Shown here piece after piece: positions 10,384 to 22,200 of a stretch of DNA of 64,000 nucleotides (its first letter is position 1; each line of letters opens with the position of its first letter). A program made the position numbers and the translations under genes. The notes beneath the pieces are model-generated. The model was given only the letters and a program-made list of their open reading frames with translations. It made no database searches and was not told where the DNA came from. The DNA comes from Lineus longissimus (lineage: Eukaryota > Nemertea > Pilidiophora > Heteronemertea > Lineidae), in NCBI RefSeq assembly GCF_910592395.1, contig NC_088326.1, positions 3,725,001 to 3,789,000 of the forward strand, read 5' to 3'.

Positions 10384-13116
10384 TAGACACATTATGCGGA
10401 GACCCATATAAACTCTGTAGCATACGCACTGGCCACAAAATAATGTCAAAATGTTTATTTCGTAGCGGACACAAGGAACGCGCCACTACCTGGAGGTCTT
10501 TCACACCAACCTGAAGTTGTCAATTATTTTTTCTTATACATTCCCGATTCAGTAAATCATTATAAGGGCTAAGCACAATTCTTTAATGGCAATAAAGGAT
10601 GCTTACCTTAGCCATAATTGTTCCAGAATCGGGAATTATGAATATATAAATAAATAAATGAGTTTAGCATATCAGCCTGGTTAATTCTTCCGATCCGCCC
10701 AATCTAGATCGATATTTTGATTAACTATACTTCCAAGAGACGGCAGCGCCATCGATACATTTCAGGTCATTGAACTGGCTCCCCCGCTCACCGCGGTAAA
10801 ACCTCCGATTTCTAATAGACCCATTAAAATATATTCTGCAAGATAAAACAACAACTGTCTTCAATCATTAAGGTGAGTATCAAGCTATATTTTAAACCCT
10901 AAATCTGTCAAATTCAACCTAAAACCGCATTTATTAATGCTCGATTCGTTCGGCAGCGACAACGTCCCTGGAAATAGGTCATCTTGTTTCGTCGTTCTCC
11001 GAGCTGGCGCGGTTAACGTCTATTTTCAAAAGCGCGGTTTTTGAACTTGTAGTTGTGGACGATTTTTATGTAGGGCCGCCTCCTTCAAACGAAGCAAACT
11101 CTTCGAGACTTCAATTGACAACAGGGTGGCCGAACTTTTTATAACAGTATGCTATTTATTTTGTTATTCAAGTTGCTCGGAATTTAGAGAAAATAGTCCA
11201 GATTCGTTTTCGGCATGCCTCATCACAATCGAATGTTGTATTTTCTCTGGTATTTTCTCCACATATTCGAACTAATCTCATGACTGTGACCCGGAAATAC
11301 TAATGAAAAACGCCGGACACAAATATTTTAACACAATAAATAACATATATATTTCGGCCTTGAAAAAAATTAATACATTCTTGCCAATTTTGAGATATAT
11401 TTATCGGCAGTTGTGGTCCGGGTAAAAAAGAACTATACAAACATAAATTACTATACACGAAACAGAACAATTCGATTAGCCTTATTCAAGCTGTTGTCAA
11501 GATTATACTTTTCTATTACATGGTGTCCCAAAAAAGCTCTGAATTGCATTTTTATTGACTAAATCATTGAAAATGAAAGCCACCTCTAACTCAGAGTACA
11601 TTTTGGGACATTCTGTATACTGCCCGACATAAGATACCTGTTGTACCGTAAGGCCCGGTGGAATTTTTGATTCTCGTCCGTGTCTTTTCTTGAAATTTGG
11701 GCGGAAGACACCTTTTATTTTTATTTTTATATTCTATTGATGTATAAACGTCATGTAAATCGTAATAAAGTGGTGACATACTGTGAAGATAAAATATCTC
11801 TTCGGGGCGGCCGGGAACGAGAATCATTTTTTTAATGTTACCTGGCCTAAACCTACCATGCTGTGAGGCACATTTTCCCGCTTCGGTCACCACCACGCAA
11901 ACCTTCTTTTTAATTACTACAGGCCCACTGGGCTCGGGAGGGGGGGGGGGCAGAAAACCACTTTCATCCCTAAACTCCCTCCCCTGCTAAATGCGGGCCT
12001 GAATGTTAGCGGAACCACTGATATACTTATTTCAGGCCTTGATTGAAATGGTACAATGTCCGACACCCTATACAATGTAGTGCAAAGCGAATCGGGTATG
12101 ATACACGTATTCAAAGAATTCATTCTGCACTCATCAAGTAACTTGTGCAAAACACTTAAACATACTTGACATCCCTGCGTACAAAAGAAATATAGGCCTA
12201 ATTAATAATTATATTCTAGTTGAACCTACCACGTGTAGACATATTGATATACGAAATTTCAAAATGACTCTTAGGAATGTTCATTCAGGACCATTCATTA
12301 TGTCTGGAATTAATAAACTTCATTACACGTGTAGCACTTTTTCAAAACTTGATCATACCGTATGTTGCAATTTGAATCTACAGTCAGTGAGATATGAAGT
12401 TTTTTCGGCGTTTTGTATTTCAATTTCCTGAGCCACTAATAAATAAAACGAACACGAATGGCGCACTCCTTTAAGGTTTAGGAGTATTTTGGTTCGCCAA
12501 GTTGATTGCAAATGATCGACAGTGGTCAGAGGAAAATCCTTAAAGCTGAACTGGAATAATCTATCGATCTAGAAAGTGTCAGAAGACGATGTCTCAGACA
12601 GGGTCACGGTGCCTTTTAGACGATGAACATTGTAGGAATCCACGTTCATTCCATTACTAAAACGGGCGTTTCAGCATTAAGGTTGGATCAAAATATCCCA
12701 GTTGGGAGGCTAAAGGCGGGGCTATAAGCAAAATCCCGGTGGGTCAGATTATTGTTAGAGAAATGACCGATAGGTTTCTCAACTCAGTTCATCCTCAATC
12801 TGCATGTTGTAATTTTATAAATAAATCGAAGAGGACAAACTTTACCTTGCAGCGTAAAACCACCGATCGGAGAACCCTAGCTTCTGCGTCTAGTCCCCCT
12901 TTAAAATAATACATTGGACATTGCAATTCCCAAAAGAGGGCGCTTGAACACAACACCTAACGACACAACGACCACTGAAGTATGTTCGTAATAGACAATT
13001 CGCAGTCGTCATCTCGGTCATTTCCGTGGCTCCTCGGTTCGGAAAATGACCACATCACAGTCGATTCGTTGGAACGATTCATATTTTTGAGACCTATAAA
13101 ACCGACCGCAGCGCCA
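10384..13116. other. Intergenic DNA with MITE remnants
   Basis: After the 3' UTR of the plus-strand gene I see no gene. About 12290-12476 is the right half of the TTAA-flanked MITE: a 'CCTGAGCCAC' core, then ACGAATGGCGCACTCCTTTAA. A G-run lies at about 11940. The 3' UTR of the minus-strand secreted-protein gene should occupy the last part. Confidence 0.45.
10591..10596 (+). terminator. Polyadenylation signal of the intronless gene
   Basis: AATAAA lies 208 bases after the TAG stop and is followed by T- and A-rich sequence. Confidence 0.5.
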
Positions 13117-16100
13117 TCAGTAGCACCCGAACACACTGATTTTAATCCTTGGTAAGCTTTCTGGACTCAGTGCTATCACATCATGGAGGTACATCACCCT
13201 GACTCTTGAGACTGTGTACCGGGGGTCGAAAACCATCTCGCCTTTCGTCGCGAATGTTGCCTCTGAAAGAATTCTCCCCGTGGGCGTTATTGCTGTTACT
13301 CTGAAAACAATACGCCACTGTTAGCATGCTACATGTACATATAAATCGTAAATTATTCAACGGGTTCACCAGTCCAGTCAACAATTGGCATTTTCTGGCG
13401 AGTAGTTATTGCGTAGATCTACCAAGAGAATTGTTGAGGATAAACGAAACACAGCCCCGATCGACTTCGAAAGTATACTGATTGGAGGCGGCTGATAAAA
13501 AGTTGGTGATGATCGAGCCTCAGTTAGGGAGATATAGTACTTTTCGTGTTTTCGGTTTTAGCCACCTGGTGGCAAAATCTGGAATCGAACCGGACCGATA
13601 TTTAGTGGTCTCACAGGTGTCATTACATAGGGGAACATATGTACCAAGTTTGAAGTCGATAGCTCCAGCAGTTACAAGACGTGCCTTGCTATTAACGGAC
13701 GTCGACGATGGGCGACGACTGACGCTGCGGCATAAGATGAGCTCACATTCTGGAGGTGAGCTAAAAACCTGAGTCTCAGGATGGGAATAATTTGGCTTTA
13801 CTGAACTTCCAGCGGTATTGCCTCCGTTACCTCCGCCCATTTGAACCGCGTTGTCTGTAAAGCTTAGCAATATTGAGGGTCAAGATGCGTCATCACATGA
13901 CACTGATCCCTAGAAATGGCCCCTTACCTATAAGCACCATCATACACCTCATCCACGCTGACTCGTATAAACTCCGGATATTTTCCCTCCCGTTTTAATG
14001 GAATGCTAAATGAAAAAGGTCCCTGGTCAGGATTTGTGATCTTTCGTTCCAACTTTAGCAAACTGTCGTAGCAATCCCGGGCTGGAAGAAAACAAAAGTA
14101 GATCGAAGTCATTTCACATCTAGATGGATCTCTGCCGTATATTTGTTGGAGGTAAAACTGAAGGGTAAGTGGCGCCCGATGTGATCTTCCGCTCCAACCT
14201 CAGCCGTAGTAGTAGACCGATATCGTCCCTGTACAGCGTAGGGAATCGGAGCCTATTTCAAAGGACTTCCGTGTAAGTGCCCATGCTTAAGGTTAAAAAC
14301 GTAGGTCAATGTCACTAACTCTGACCTTGACCTACGTTTTAAGATGAATCTATGACGTATATTTGATTATTCTACAGCAGCGGCCATTTCTAGAGATGTG
14401 TCCCAAGCAAGGTTCACATGCAAAAAGGTTCAAGGTGGCTATGGTAGGGAGTTTTCGCAAATCCCCCGAAACGTCAACGTGAACACCTATCCCATTGTCC
14501 GACATCGCTATCATGTGGTCGAACAATGCGATAGGCGTTCACGTCGGCGTTTTGGGGGATTTGCGAAAACTCCCTATTGGCGTGCTCGGTATCGACGTCC
14601 GAGGATGAGATTGAAATACATTGGAACTGCTTACTTTGAGGATAATGATAGGTTAGACGCGCCATGCCACTCACCCACTCGACAATGAGATCATTAGCGA
14701 TCACAACCAATCGTCCCCCTCTCCGAGTCCAAGAGCTCGCGGGACAGTACAAACAAATTAGCGCCCAATTTCTGTTTAATAAGTGGTTAGCTAAAATATG
14801 ATGCTGCCGGGATGGTCCTTAAGTGATTTCGAATGGTACGCGACATTATGAGGGCTCTGCCAACAATCCGAAGCAGGGAAACGGATTTGGTCTGGTTTGA
14901 GCTACGCGAGGGTAAATATTTGATGTATAGTGCTCTGAAGAATTTAACCCGCTCTATGTTAGCTTCCCTCTTCTTCATTCTGCCGTCGGTCTCGTGAGCG
15001 TTCATGTGCCCCTATGGTTGGGGTAAGTTGTCAAGTGCGTGGCGCCCTTTTTGGCCACTGAGGCAGGATTTAGGGGTGGCACATGAGGCGCGCACCTCCC
15101 TTTTCGTTTTCAGGCGAATTCCATGTTCTACATGTACGCTGTAACAGGTTAAAAGCCAGGGTGAATGACATCGCATAATGATTTCGTCTTGAGTGGCTCG
15201 ATTATCGAGTCGTAACAAATAAAGTTAAAGTTTTGGTTTATTGTCTGATATCAAGAACATTATTATCCGACCTCACACTTTAACCCGGTCTGTCCTACAA
15301 CCTCTCTATAGAACTGGGATGAGCTGTTTAATCGGCGCTGCCACCATTTACGACCGGGAAGCATCGATAAACCTGGGCGCAGTAATGAACTGATTCCACC
15401 TCTGCGGGAAACCCCCGCGGCGGCGTAGTTTTAGACAGCAAAACCGAGCGGTGTTTAACACAACTGCTGAATGAAATCAGCCCTTAAAGGGTTAACTATA
15501 GGTACCACCATTTCGGCGAGAACTTTAAAACCTAAAGGAGTTCTAGTTTCTTTCATTTCAAGTTACAGCCAAAATGGTCTGGTGCCCATGCTCAACCCTT
15601 AAGGCAAATAAAATAGCCATGCCATGAGCCTCTCGCCGACATTCGGGTTCGAACCAGGGACCTCCTTGGCGCTATATAGACAGAGACCCGATCCACTACA
15701 CCGCTGCAGCTTATCAGACAAACATGATATAACAATAATTTAGTTACAGACTTTAAGGATGGAGGGTGGTCCTACTGATTTCACCCGGTAGGTGTTGCGG
15801 GGGCGGAATTATCGTCTGCGGTTATTCATTTGTCCCGATGACCTGAATGCGGGGGGGGGGGGGGGGGGGCGGAAGTCACCAAAACAAAGGCTTTTTGTCC
15901 ATAATTTAGGCCAGGTGTGTTATCATTTAAAAAGCCATCCATTGATAGTATACAGCATTGTGTCTTTTTAAACGTTCAACTGACGTTTTTTTCTCCAAGA
16001 TATTTTCAAAAGCTGTGTGCTCTTATTTCTCAGCAACCAGTGCATATGTCAGTCCCAAGTTCGCACAGAATTTGAAATATACATTGATAAACGATATATG

Positions 16101-16985
16101 CAAATTGTATCTTCATCCATGATTACTTCTACTAGAAAAAAATGAAAAGCAGGAACAGTTTTTGCCTCGTCTTTTTGTCTAAAGTGCCAAACTAATTTGA
16201 GTTTACGGCCATCTTAGATTCCGATTGGTGGCCTCTTATAGTCCACCCACGTATGAAGAAGGAGTAAGACAATTCCCCTGACATGACTGTACCATTATGT
16301 TGCTCAGACTAAGTATTTTTTCCCCTTTGCGCAGTTGGTCAATGGCCGTATCACGACTGGCTTATGAGTTATTTCCTGATAATCACATATGATCAGAACA
16401 AAAACAAATTTACGAGCGCGGTCCTCGAGGCGCACGAGACTGATAGGAGTCAATCTCGAGGGGGAGAAATTGACTGACCTTCTCAAAATGATGTCGAACA
16501 ATCAAGGGAAAGGTGTTCGCGTTGGCGTTCGGGGGACTTTGCGAAAGCTCGCTATTTACGCCTGTGTTTCACGTCTAACCTGTAACTGACATGGCTGTTC
16601 GTTGGCAGGCAGCACTTATGATGGTACCATTTTCGATTGTACCATTTATGATTTGTGTCATGATCGAGTTAATTTGGTATTATTATAAATGTTTATAGGC
16701 CTAAGGTAATATGGTACGGGCGGGCTGCGGGCGTGCAGCAATACCATTTTTGCCTCCTGCCACGGTATATTTGTAGCACTTTCAGTGAAGAAACAGCCGG
16801 CCGTGCGCATCAAGGACGCACACAAAATCTATAATTGTACCACTGACCTTACTTTACTTTGTCTAAAATTTTCTATCTCAAAACGACTTACCAGCCGCAT
16901 TCCTTTTGATGAATATCCGAGCACCATATGACTGCGTGATTACAGTGAGTAGGACGAGAAAGAACGAGACCACTAGTCTAATCAT
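13117..16985 (-). CDS. Small secreted protein, unrecognised (143 aa)
   Basis: The exons are a 5' UTR exon ending at 17750 (GTAAGC donor), then 16892-17003 with ATG at 16985, 13928-14081, and 13117-13300 ending TGA. Phases agree (1, 2) and every junction is GT-AG. The product starts with a clear signal peptide, MIRLVVSFFLVLLTVITQSY then GARIF, followed by about 120 residues with only two Cys after the signal (ARDCYD and the C-terminal FGCY). The extreme C-terminus RIKISVFGCY looks like the last beta-strand and Cys of an F5/8 type C (discoidin) domain, but the protein is too short for a canonical one, so this is only a suggestion. The alternating hydrophobic pattern (EFIRVSVDEVYDGAYRVTAI) predicts a beta-sandwich. 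A TATA box lies upstream at 17814. It is a real gene; its function is unknown. Confidence 0.78.
13515..13770 (-). repeat. Diverged inverted copy of the 1.1-kb AGCTCACCTC repeat
   Basis: Read on the minus strand it begins TTTTTAGCTCACCTC, then a GAGCT hairpin partner, a CGTC-type segment, GGCACGTCTTGTAACTGC, and a stretch matching 'AACTTGGTAC..ATGT'. These match in order the first quarter of the repeats at 46673 and 62290. It lies in an intron of the secreted-protein gene. Confidence 0.65.
14441..14577. repeat. Foldback element
   Basis: The left arm (about 14441-14490: TAGGGAGTTTTCGCAAATCC and on) is the reverse complement of the right arm (about 14527-14577), with a short loop. Fragments of the same family occur at about 1086-1140, 16505-16555 and 20034-20100. 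Confidence 0.6.
15590..15715 (-). repeat. tRNA-derived SINE head
   Basis: The minus strand shows a pol III A box (TAGTGGATCGG) and, about 45 bases later, a perfect B box (GGTTCGAACCC) preceded by GGTCCCT, in a roughly 75-base tRNA-like block. It does not fold into a clean cloverleaf with an intact acceptor stem, so I call it SINE-derived and not a tRNA gene. Confidence 0.55.
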
Positions 16986-17813
16986 TGTGCTTTATTTTCC
17001 AAGCTGAAAAATGAGAGAGAAGTACTTTAGAATACAAAATGGTTTCGCTAACTGAGTCTGTCATTCGTCGATGGTCTTCGGTTAGCGCACAGTGTTTCCA
17101 CCGCGGTTCCCGATAGTTAAAGCGATAAAATCTCATATTCGGGAACGCCGGTGCGGCCGGGACACTGAGTGTGGGTGCAAACGTATGCGCTTTTACTTGA
17201 CGATTCAGCGGTGAAACAAAATAAAGTCGCTATTTTACCAAATGTGAAATTAGTAAAAACCAACCATTAATTAGTTTTTCCAATTCAAAAAAGTAGTCAA
17301 AACTACAGTAAAATGGCTAAGAATTACTATTTTGATGGTTAAAACTTTACAACTAATTTCACAGTCGGTGCAATAGTAACTACATGTACCAGAGTAGACA
17401 AAGTTACTATTAAATAGTTAGTTTTACTATTTAATTTTAAGAGTGCATTTTATATAGCGTTTTCAGTTCTCTTACGATGTATATTTTCAAAGTACTGGTA
17501 GCTCCAAATTACAAAAGCAACACCGATATATTTTTAAGGTAGGACTGACTTACTTCTACGCCGGATAATCAGAAAGAAAATGTGACAGGTCATCTTATAA
17601 TTTTTTGTCTTTGACATGCGATTGCTCCGTGTCCGGTTGTGACCTGGGCAGTGCGGTGGACAAATGAATGAACTTTGCACTCAACAGTATGTGCAAGAAT
17701 ACAAACGCTTGAGGCAACCACAAGAAACGAGAAAATGAAAAATGCTTACCTTAGCTTTGGTAAAATCCTTGCACATGAGGTGCCGCCCGTCAGCAAATAA
17801 AGTACAGCCTCCG

Positions 17814-17820
17814 ATTTATA
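17814..17820 (-). promoter_or_regulatory. TATA box of the secreted-protein gene
   Basis: On the minus strand CCTATAAATCGG lies about 65 bases upstream of the donor of the 5' UTR exon. This would place transcription start near 17785-17790. Confidence 0.55.
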
Positions 17821-19267
17821 GGTACTAGTTCTCTGTCTTTGGCGAATGGAGCTGTGACGTCACGGTCCTTCAAGACCAATCACTCACTTTGTCAATTATC
17901 AAGAGGAAATCCGTTACGTCATATTGAAAGCGTGACCATGAATGATAATATTCAATCAAACTTGTCTGTGAGGGCGCCTTTGCATTGTCTTTGAATGGAC
18001 GATCCTCATCTGCAATGATAATCTGGTCCACACTAATCAATAAAACCAAGTATTTCAACTTGAAAAAATCAATGGTCGTGCGAACAACTTAATAAGGACT
18101 CACCGGCCGGTGACAGTCTTTCCCGAACGGCCCTTGTAAAATGCGGTCACCTTGATCTAGAAGTATTCAGATACGCACGCATGCGTTGAAAGTCTGCGAT
18201 TACATTTTCAAACAGACAGATGGAATTGTTATTAAAAGTTCTTGATTGTTTTCCCGGCCAGTCATAGTTTCCTTTAACATCATGTAGGTTCTTGTCGCAA
18301 AGACCAAATGGCTCTGCAAGAAAACGCTGGTCTATGATAGCAGCTACGTATGCCGGACTTGGAATTCGACTCTTGAGTAATAGGACACTCAAAAAAGGAC
18401 AATAGACGATTATTTCATGAAGCAATAAAATCATTTCGAGTGGGTATGACTCAAGGTCAGGCACCTGACAATAATCTTTGCCTTTCCTGTAAACACTTAA
18501 TGTTTTTCATCGATCTTTGAGCTTGGTCTACATATGTATAGGCCATTCACACCGTAATACTGGACGAAATACCATCCCAGTGAGATGCCATTCCATATAC
18601 TGATACCATCGGAGATGCCACCAAGTAGAGCTACACCGATGGTATTACATCCTCAATCTATAAGGTTGTTTTTTCCATCTGATGAGGTTGTACATGTAGC
18701 TCTACTTGGTGGCATCTCAGATGGTGTCAGTAGGATGGAATGGCATCTCACTGGGATGGAATTCCATCCGTTTTGATGGAATACCATCCCATTGGATGGC
18801 GATCTATCGCTCTACCTCTTGATGTCTTTGTTTTTTTCTTATTGTCGTCTTCATTCCCTTCATTTTGTTGTCATGAGATCAAACAAGAAATAAGTGCAAT
18901 TTTGAGAGAAAAGTTGCATTTGTTGACAGGAGCAGATAGACCATGTCGCCATCTATCAGGAGAACCATTCATTGATCGTGAAAGCACACCAGCCTGAAGT
19001 TGGCTTCTTATTTCTTATTCCTTATTCACATAAGGGATAGACTGTTATAAATGCATAGTTCGTACGGTAGATGTCGAAACTCTCAATCTGTTCTTGGAGG
19101 CTACCGGTTTTTTCATTTTGTTCAAAATTGCTTGAACTAAGCCGGTCAATTGTTTCAAAATGGCAACGTATTTTCGTCTTTTTCAGGAAACTCCGCCATC
19201 AACCCTTAAACCCTATTTAGATAGACATCATTTAAAGTACAATTAAAAGAGGAGAGACCCGGGTAAA
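17821..19267. other. Intergenic region upstream of kinase B
   Basis: This lies between the secreted-protein promoter (-) and kinase B (+). It holds the foldback element at 18570-18763. I see no exon. Confidence 0.4.
18570..18763. repeat. Foldback element with about 65-base arms
   Basis: The left arm 18570-18634 (CCATCCCAGTGAGATGCC..CCAAGTAGAGCTAC) is nearly perfectly inverted at 18696-18763 (GTAGCTCTACTTGG..GGCATCTCACTGGGATGG), with a loop of about 60 bases. GATGG/CCATC words related to those in intron 5 of kinase B are frequent. Confidence 0.7.
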
Positions 19268-22200
19268 ATGGATCAAGCCATTGATGATATCACACTTGAC
19301 GTAACCGTTGACACGGATAACCCGGATGAAGGTGTTTTCAAGATCATAGCCACTGTAAAACCCGACTGGGAGCCGGAGACAATCACCAAAAAGGTAAAAA
19401 GTATGCTCTATTTGGATCAACATTTGTTGTTTCTTCGTGAAAACGGCTTCCAGCAGGACCGTGACGTCTCCAAACGGAAAACTGGCCTGCCTAAATTTCA
19501 CAAGCTATGTCCATAACTGTCTTGAAACACTGGCGAAAATCATTACATGTATATGTTAGGGATCAGCATTAGTGTGATACCTACTGTGATACTTCAAGTG
19601 ATACTTCAAGTGGCGGCGCATGGTGGCAAGCGGGGGAATTATCCTCCTGGTCAGTTTAATCCCACGCCCAAGTTGTCCCTTTAACAGTTTCGGCCATAAC
19701 TTTTTCCAGCCTCTGGAAGAAGGCACCGTCAACGTCCTCTACAAGTACTGGGACACACGTTTCGATGAGGCCATCGTGGTGCGCGTGTTCGGGGATGGTC
19801 TCAGCCAGTACTTGAACAAAGAGGAGGAGGTGAAGGCCTATAGGTTGCTTGGACACATCGAATCCGCCCCCAAGTTGCTCTGCCTCTTCAAGAATGGGAT
19901 GTGCACGCAGTTTGTGAATGGGGAAATCTTTTCTGTGGTAAAGGCTGGGAAGAGAGAGGCGGATATCAAACTTGCAAAGTAAGTAGAAAGAATTGGAGAG
20001 AATTATAATCACTAGGAAAAGGAGGTTGCTGGTCCACGCGAACGCCTATCTCATTGTCCGACCTTCTGATCACGATATGGAACAATGGGGTTAGGCGTCA
20101 TTATTCCACAGCGGCAAATGCGGCATGGACGGGAAAACATCCGAAAATACGGGATGGCAATCAAGGTAATCAACCCAAAAGTACTCTACTGCGGTTTAAT
20201 ACACACTTGTATTCAATCAAGTTCAATTTCAAAATTTTTATCGGAGTTCATGTTTTTATGATTTCTAGTAGTCAAGGGCTATCCGTTTTCAAAATTTTTA
20301 TCGGTGTTCTTGTTTTTATGATTTCTAGTAGTCAAGAACTATCCGTTTTCATTTCAGAGCAGTTGCAAGAGAAATAGCTGCCTATCACTGCGAAAAGACA
20401 ACAAAATTAGCGCTGGAAAAATTCAATATATCTGGTGACATCCGACTGTATGGGATATGGCAGCAATGCATGGATGACTGGACTCTAGAAATGGAAGAGG
20501 CTATACCTATGTAAGTTATGAGTGGACTCTAGATATGGAAGAGGCTGTACCTATGTAAGTTATGAGTGGACTCTAGATATGGAAGAGGCTATACCTATGT
20601 AAGTTATGAGTGGACTCTATATATGGAAGAGACTGTACCTATGTAAGTTATGAGTGGACTCTATATATGGAAGAGGCTGTACCTATGTAAGTTATGAGTG
20701 GACTCTATATATGGAAGAGGCTGTACCTATGTAAGTTATGAGTGGACTCTATATATGGAAGAGGCTGTACCTATGTAAGTTATGAGTGGACTCTATATAT
20801 GGAAGAGGCTATACCTATGTAAGTTATGAGTGGACTCTATATATGGAAGAGGCTGTACCTATGTAAGTTATGAGTGGACTCTAGATATGGAAGAGGCTGT
20901 ACCTATGTAAGTTATGAGTGGACTCTATATATGGAAGAGACTGTACCTATGTAAGTTATGAGTGGACTCTATATATGGAAGAGACTGTACCTATGTAAGT
21001 TATGAGTGGACTGTACCTGTAACGACTGGACTCGAACAGGTAAAATTAAAGGACCAAGAAGGATATTGCATGGATTTAAAGGGAGACTCTAATAATCACA
21101 GATAATTGTGGAACAACTACAGATCTTGTCATTGGAGACGTTGAATTTGTACTGACATCACAAGGCTGAAATTTATAAATTCCCTCTTGCGAGTTTGTAC
21201 AACTTTTGTTACGTTGCGTTAGCCATTTTTTATTTCCAGATTGAAATCTGAAGAGTTTCCGAGCAAGAGTGATCTCCAAAAAGAATTGGAGACTTTGAAG
21301 AAAATGGTTGAAGACTTGAAGTTTCCCTTGGTGTTTTGCCACAACGATCTACACCCCGGCAATGCAATATATGATGAGGAAAAAGGTAAGTTTTTGACAG
21401 GTTTCCAACCGAATCTAGGTAATAAAGGTACAGGAAAAAAGGTACAGGAAAAAAGGTACAGGAAATAAAAGTACAGGAAAAAAAGTACAGGAAAGAAAGT
21501 ACAGGAAAAAAAGTACAGGAAATAAGAGTACAGGAAATAAAAGTACAAGAAATAAAAGTAAAGGAAAAATAGGTAACGGAAAAAAGGTACTGGAAAAATA
21601 GGTACACTAAATGGCAAACCTTTTTTTCCGGTACCTTTATTTCCAGTACTTTTATTTCCTGTACTTTTATTTCCTGTACCTTTCTTTCCATACCTTTTTT
21701 CCTGTACCTTTTTTACCGTATACAGTTTCCAACCAGGTATTTTGGATGTCTGATGACTGTGTTTCATATACATGCACTTCTGACGGATTTCCATCTGTTA
21801 ATGCAGTTTTCATCCACTAGGTACATTTAGTTGAGTTTCAATGAGGTACACACATTTCTGATGGAGTCGATTAGTGAGATTTCTCTTAAATGACACAGCA
21901 CTAATTGACTATAATTATTTTTCAGACAAAGCAACATTAGTTGACTTCGAATTCTGCTCCTTCTACTTCTCAGGATTTGACCTGGCCTTTTACCTCTTTT
22001 ATTCCGTATTTGGTAAGTAATCAAAGACCTTTTTCTTTCAAATTTGAACCTTTGAAAATTCAAATCGTGAAAAGGCATACCAAAATTTCAAGAATTTCGT
22101 TACGTAGCTGTCTATCAGTGTTCATGACTTACAGCAAGTATAGATTAATCCATGCTTGCTTAAAGATATTTTTGATGGGTTTCCATCGAATGATTTTGGA

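Noticed and set aside
15590-15715. Functional tRNA genes here and at 54948
   Set aside because: A and B boxes are present, but acceptor stems are poor and SINE body sequence follows.
20479-21006. CRISPR-like array
   Set aside because: Units are contiguous with no unique spacers, and the genome is eukaryotic. The same applies to the arrays at 25604 and 27171.
21219-21794. 191-aa and 153-aa minus-strand frames rich in Phe, Tyr, Leu and Ser
   Set aside because: They lie on the inverted 15-bp array and antisense to kinase B exon 4; the composition reflects the repeat.
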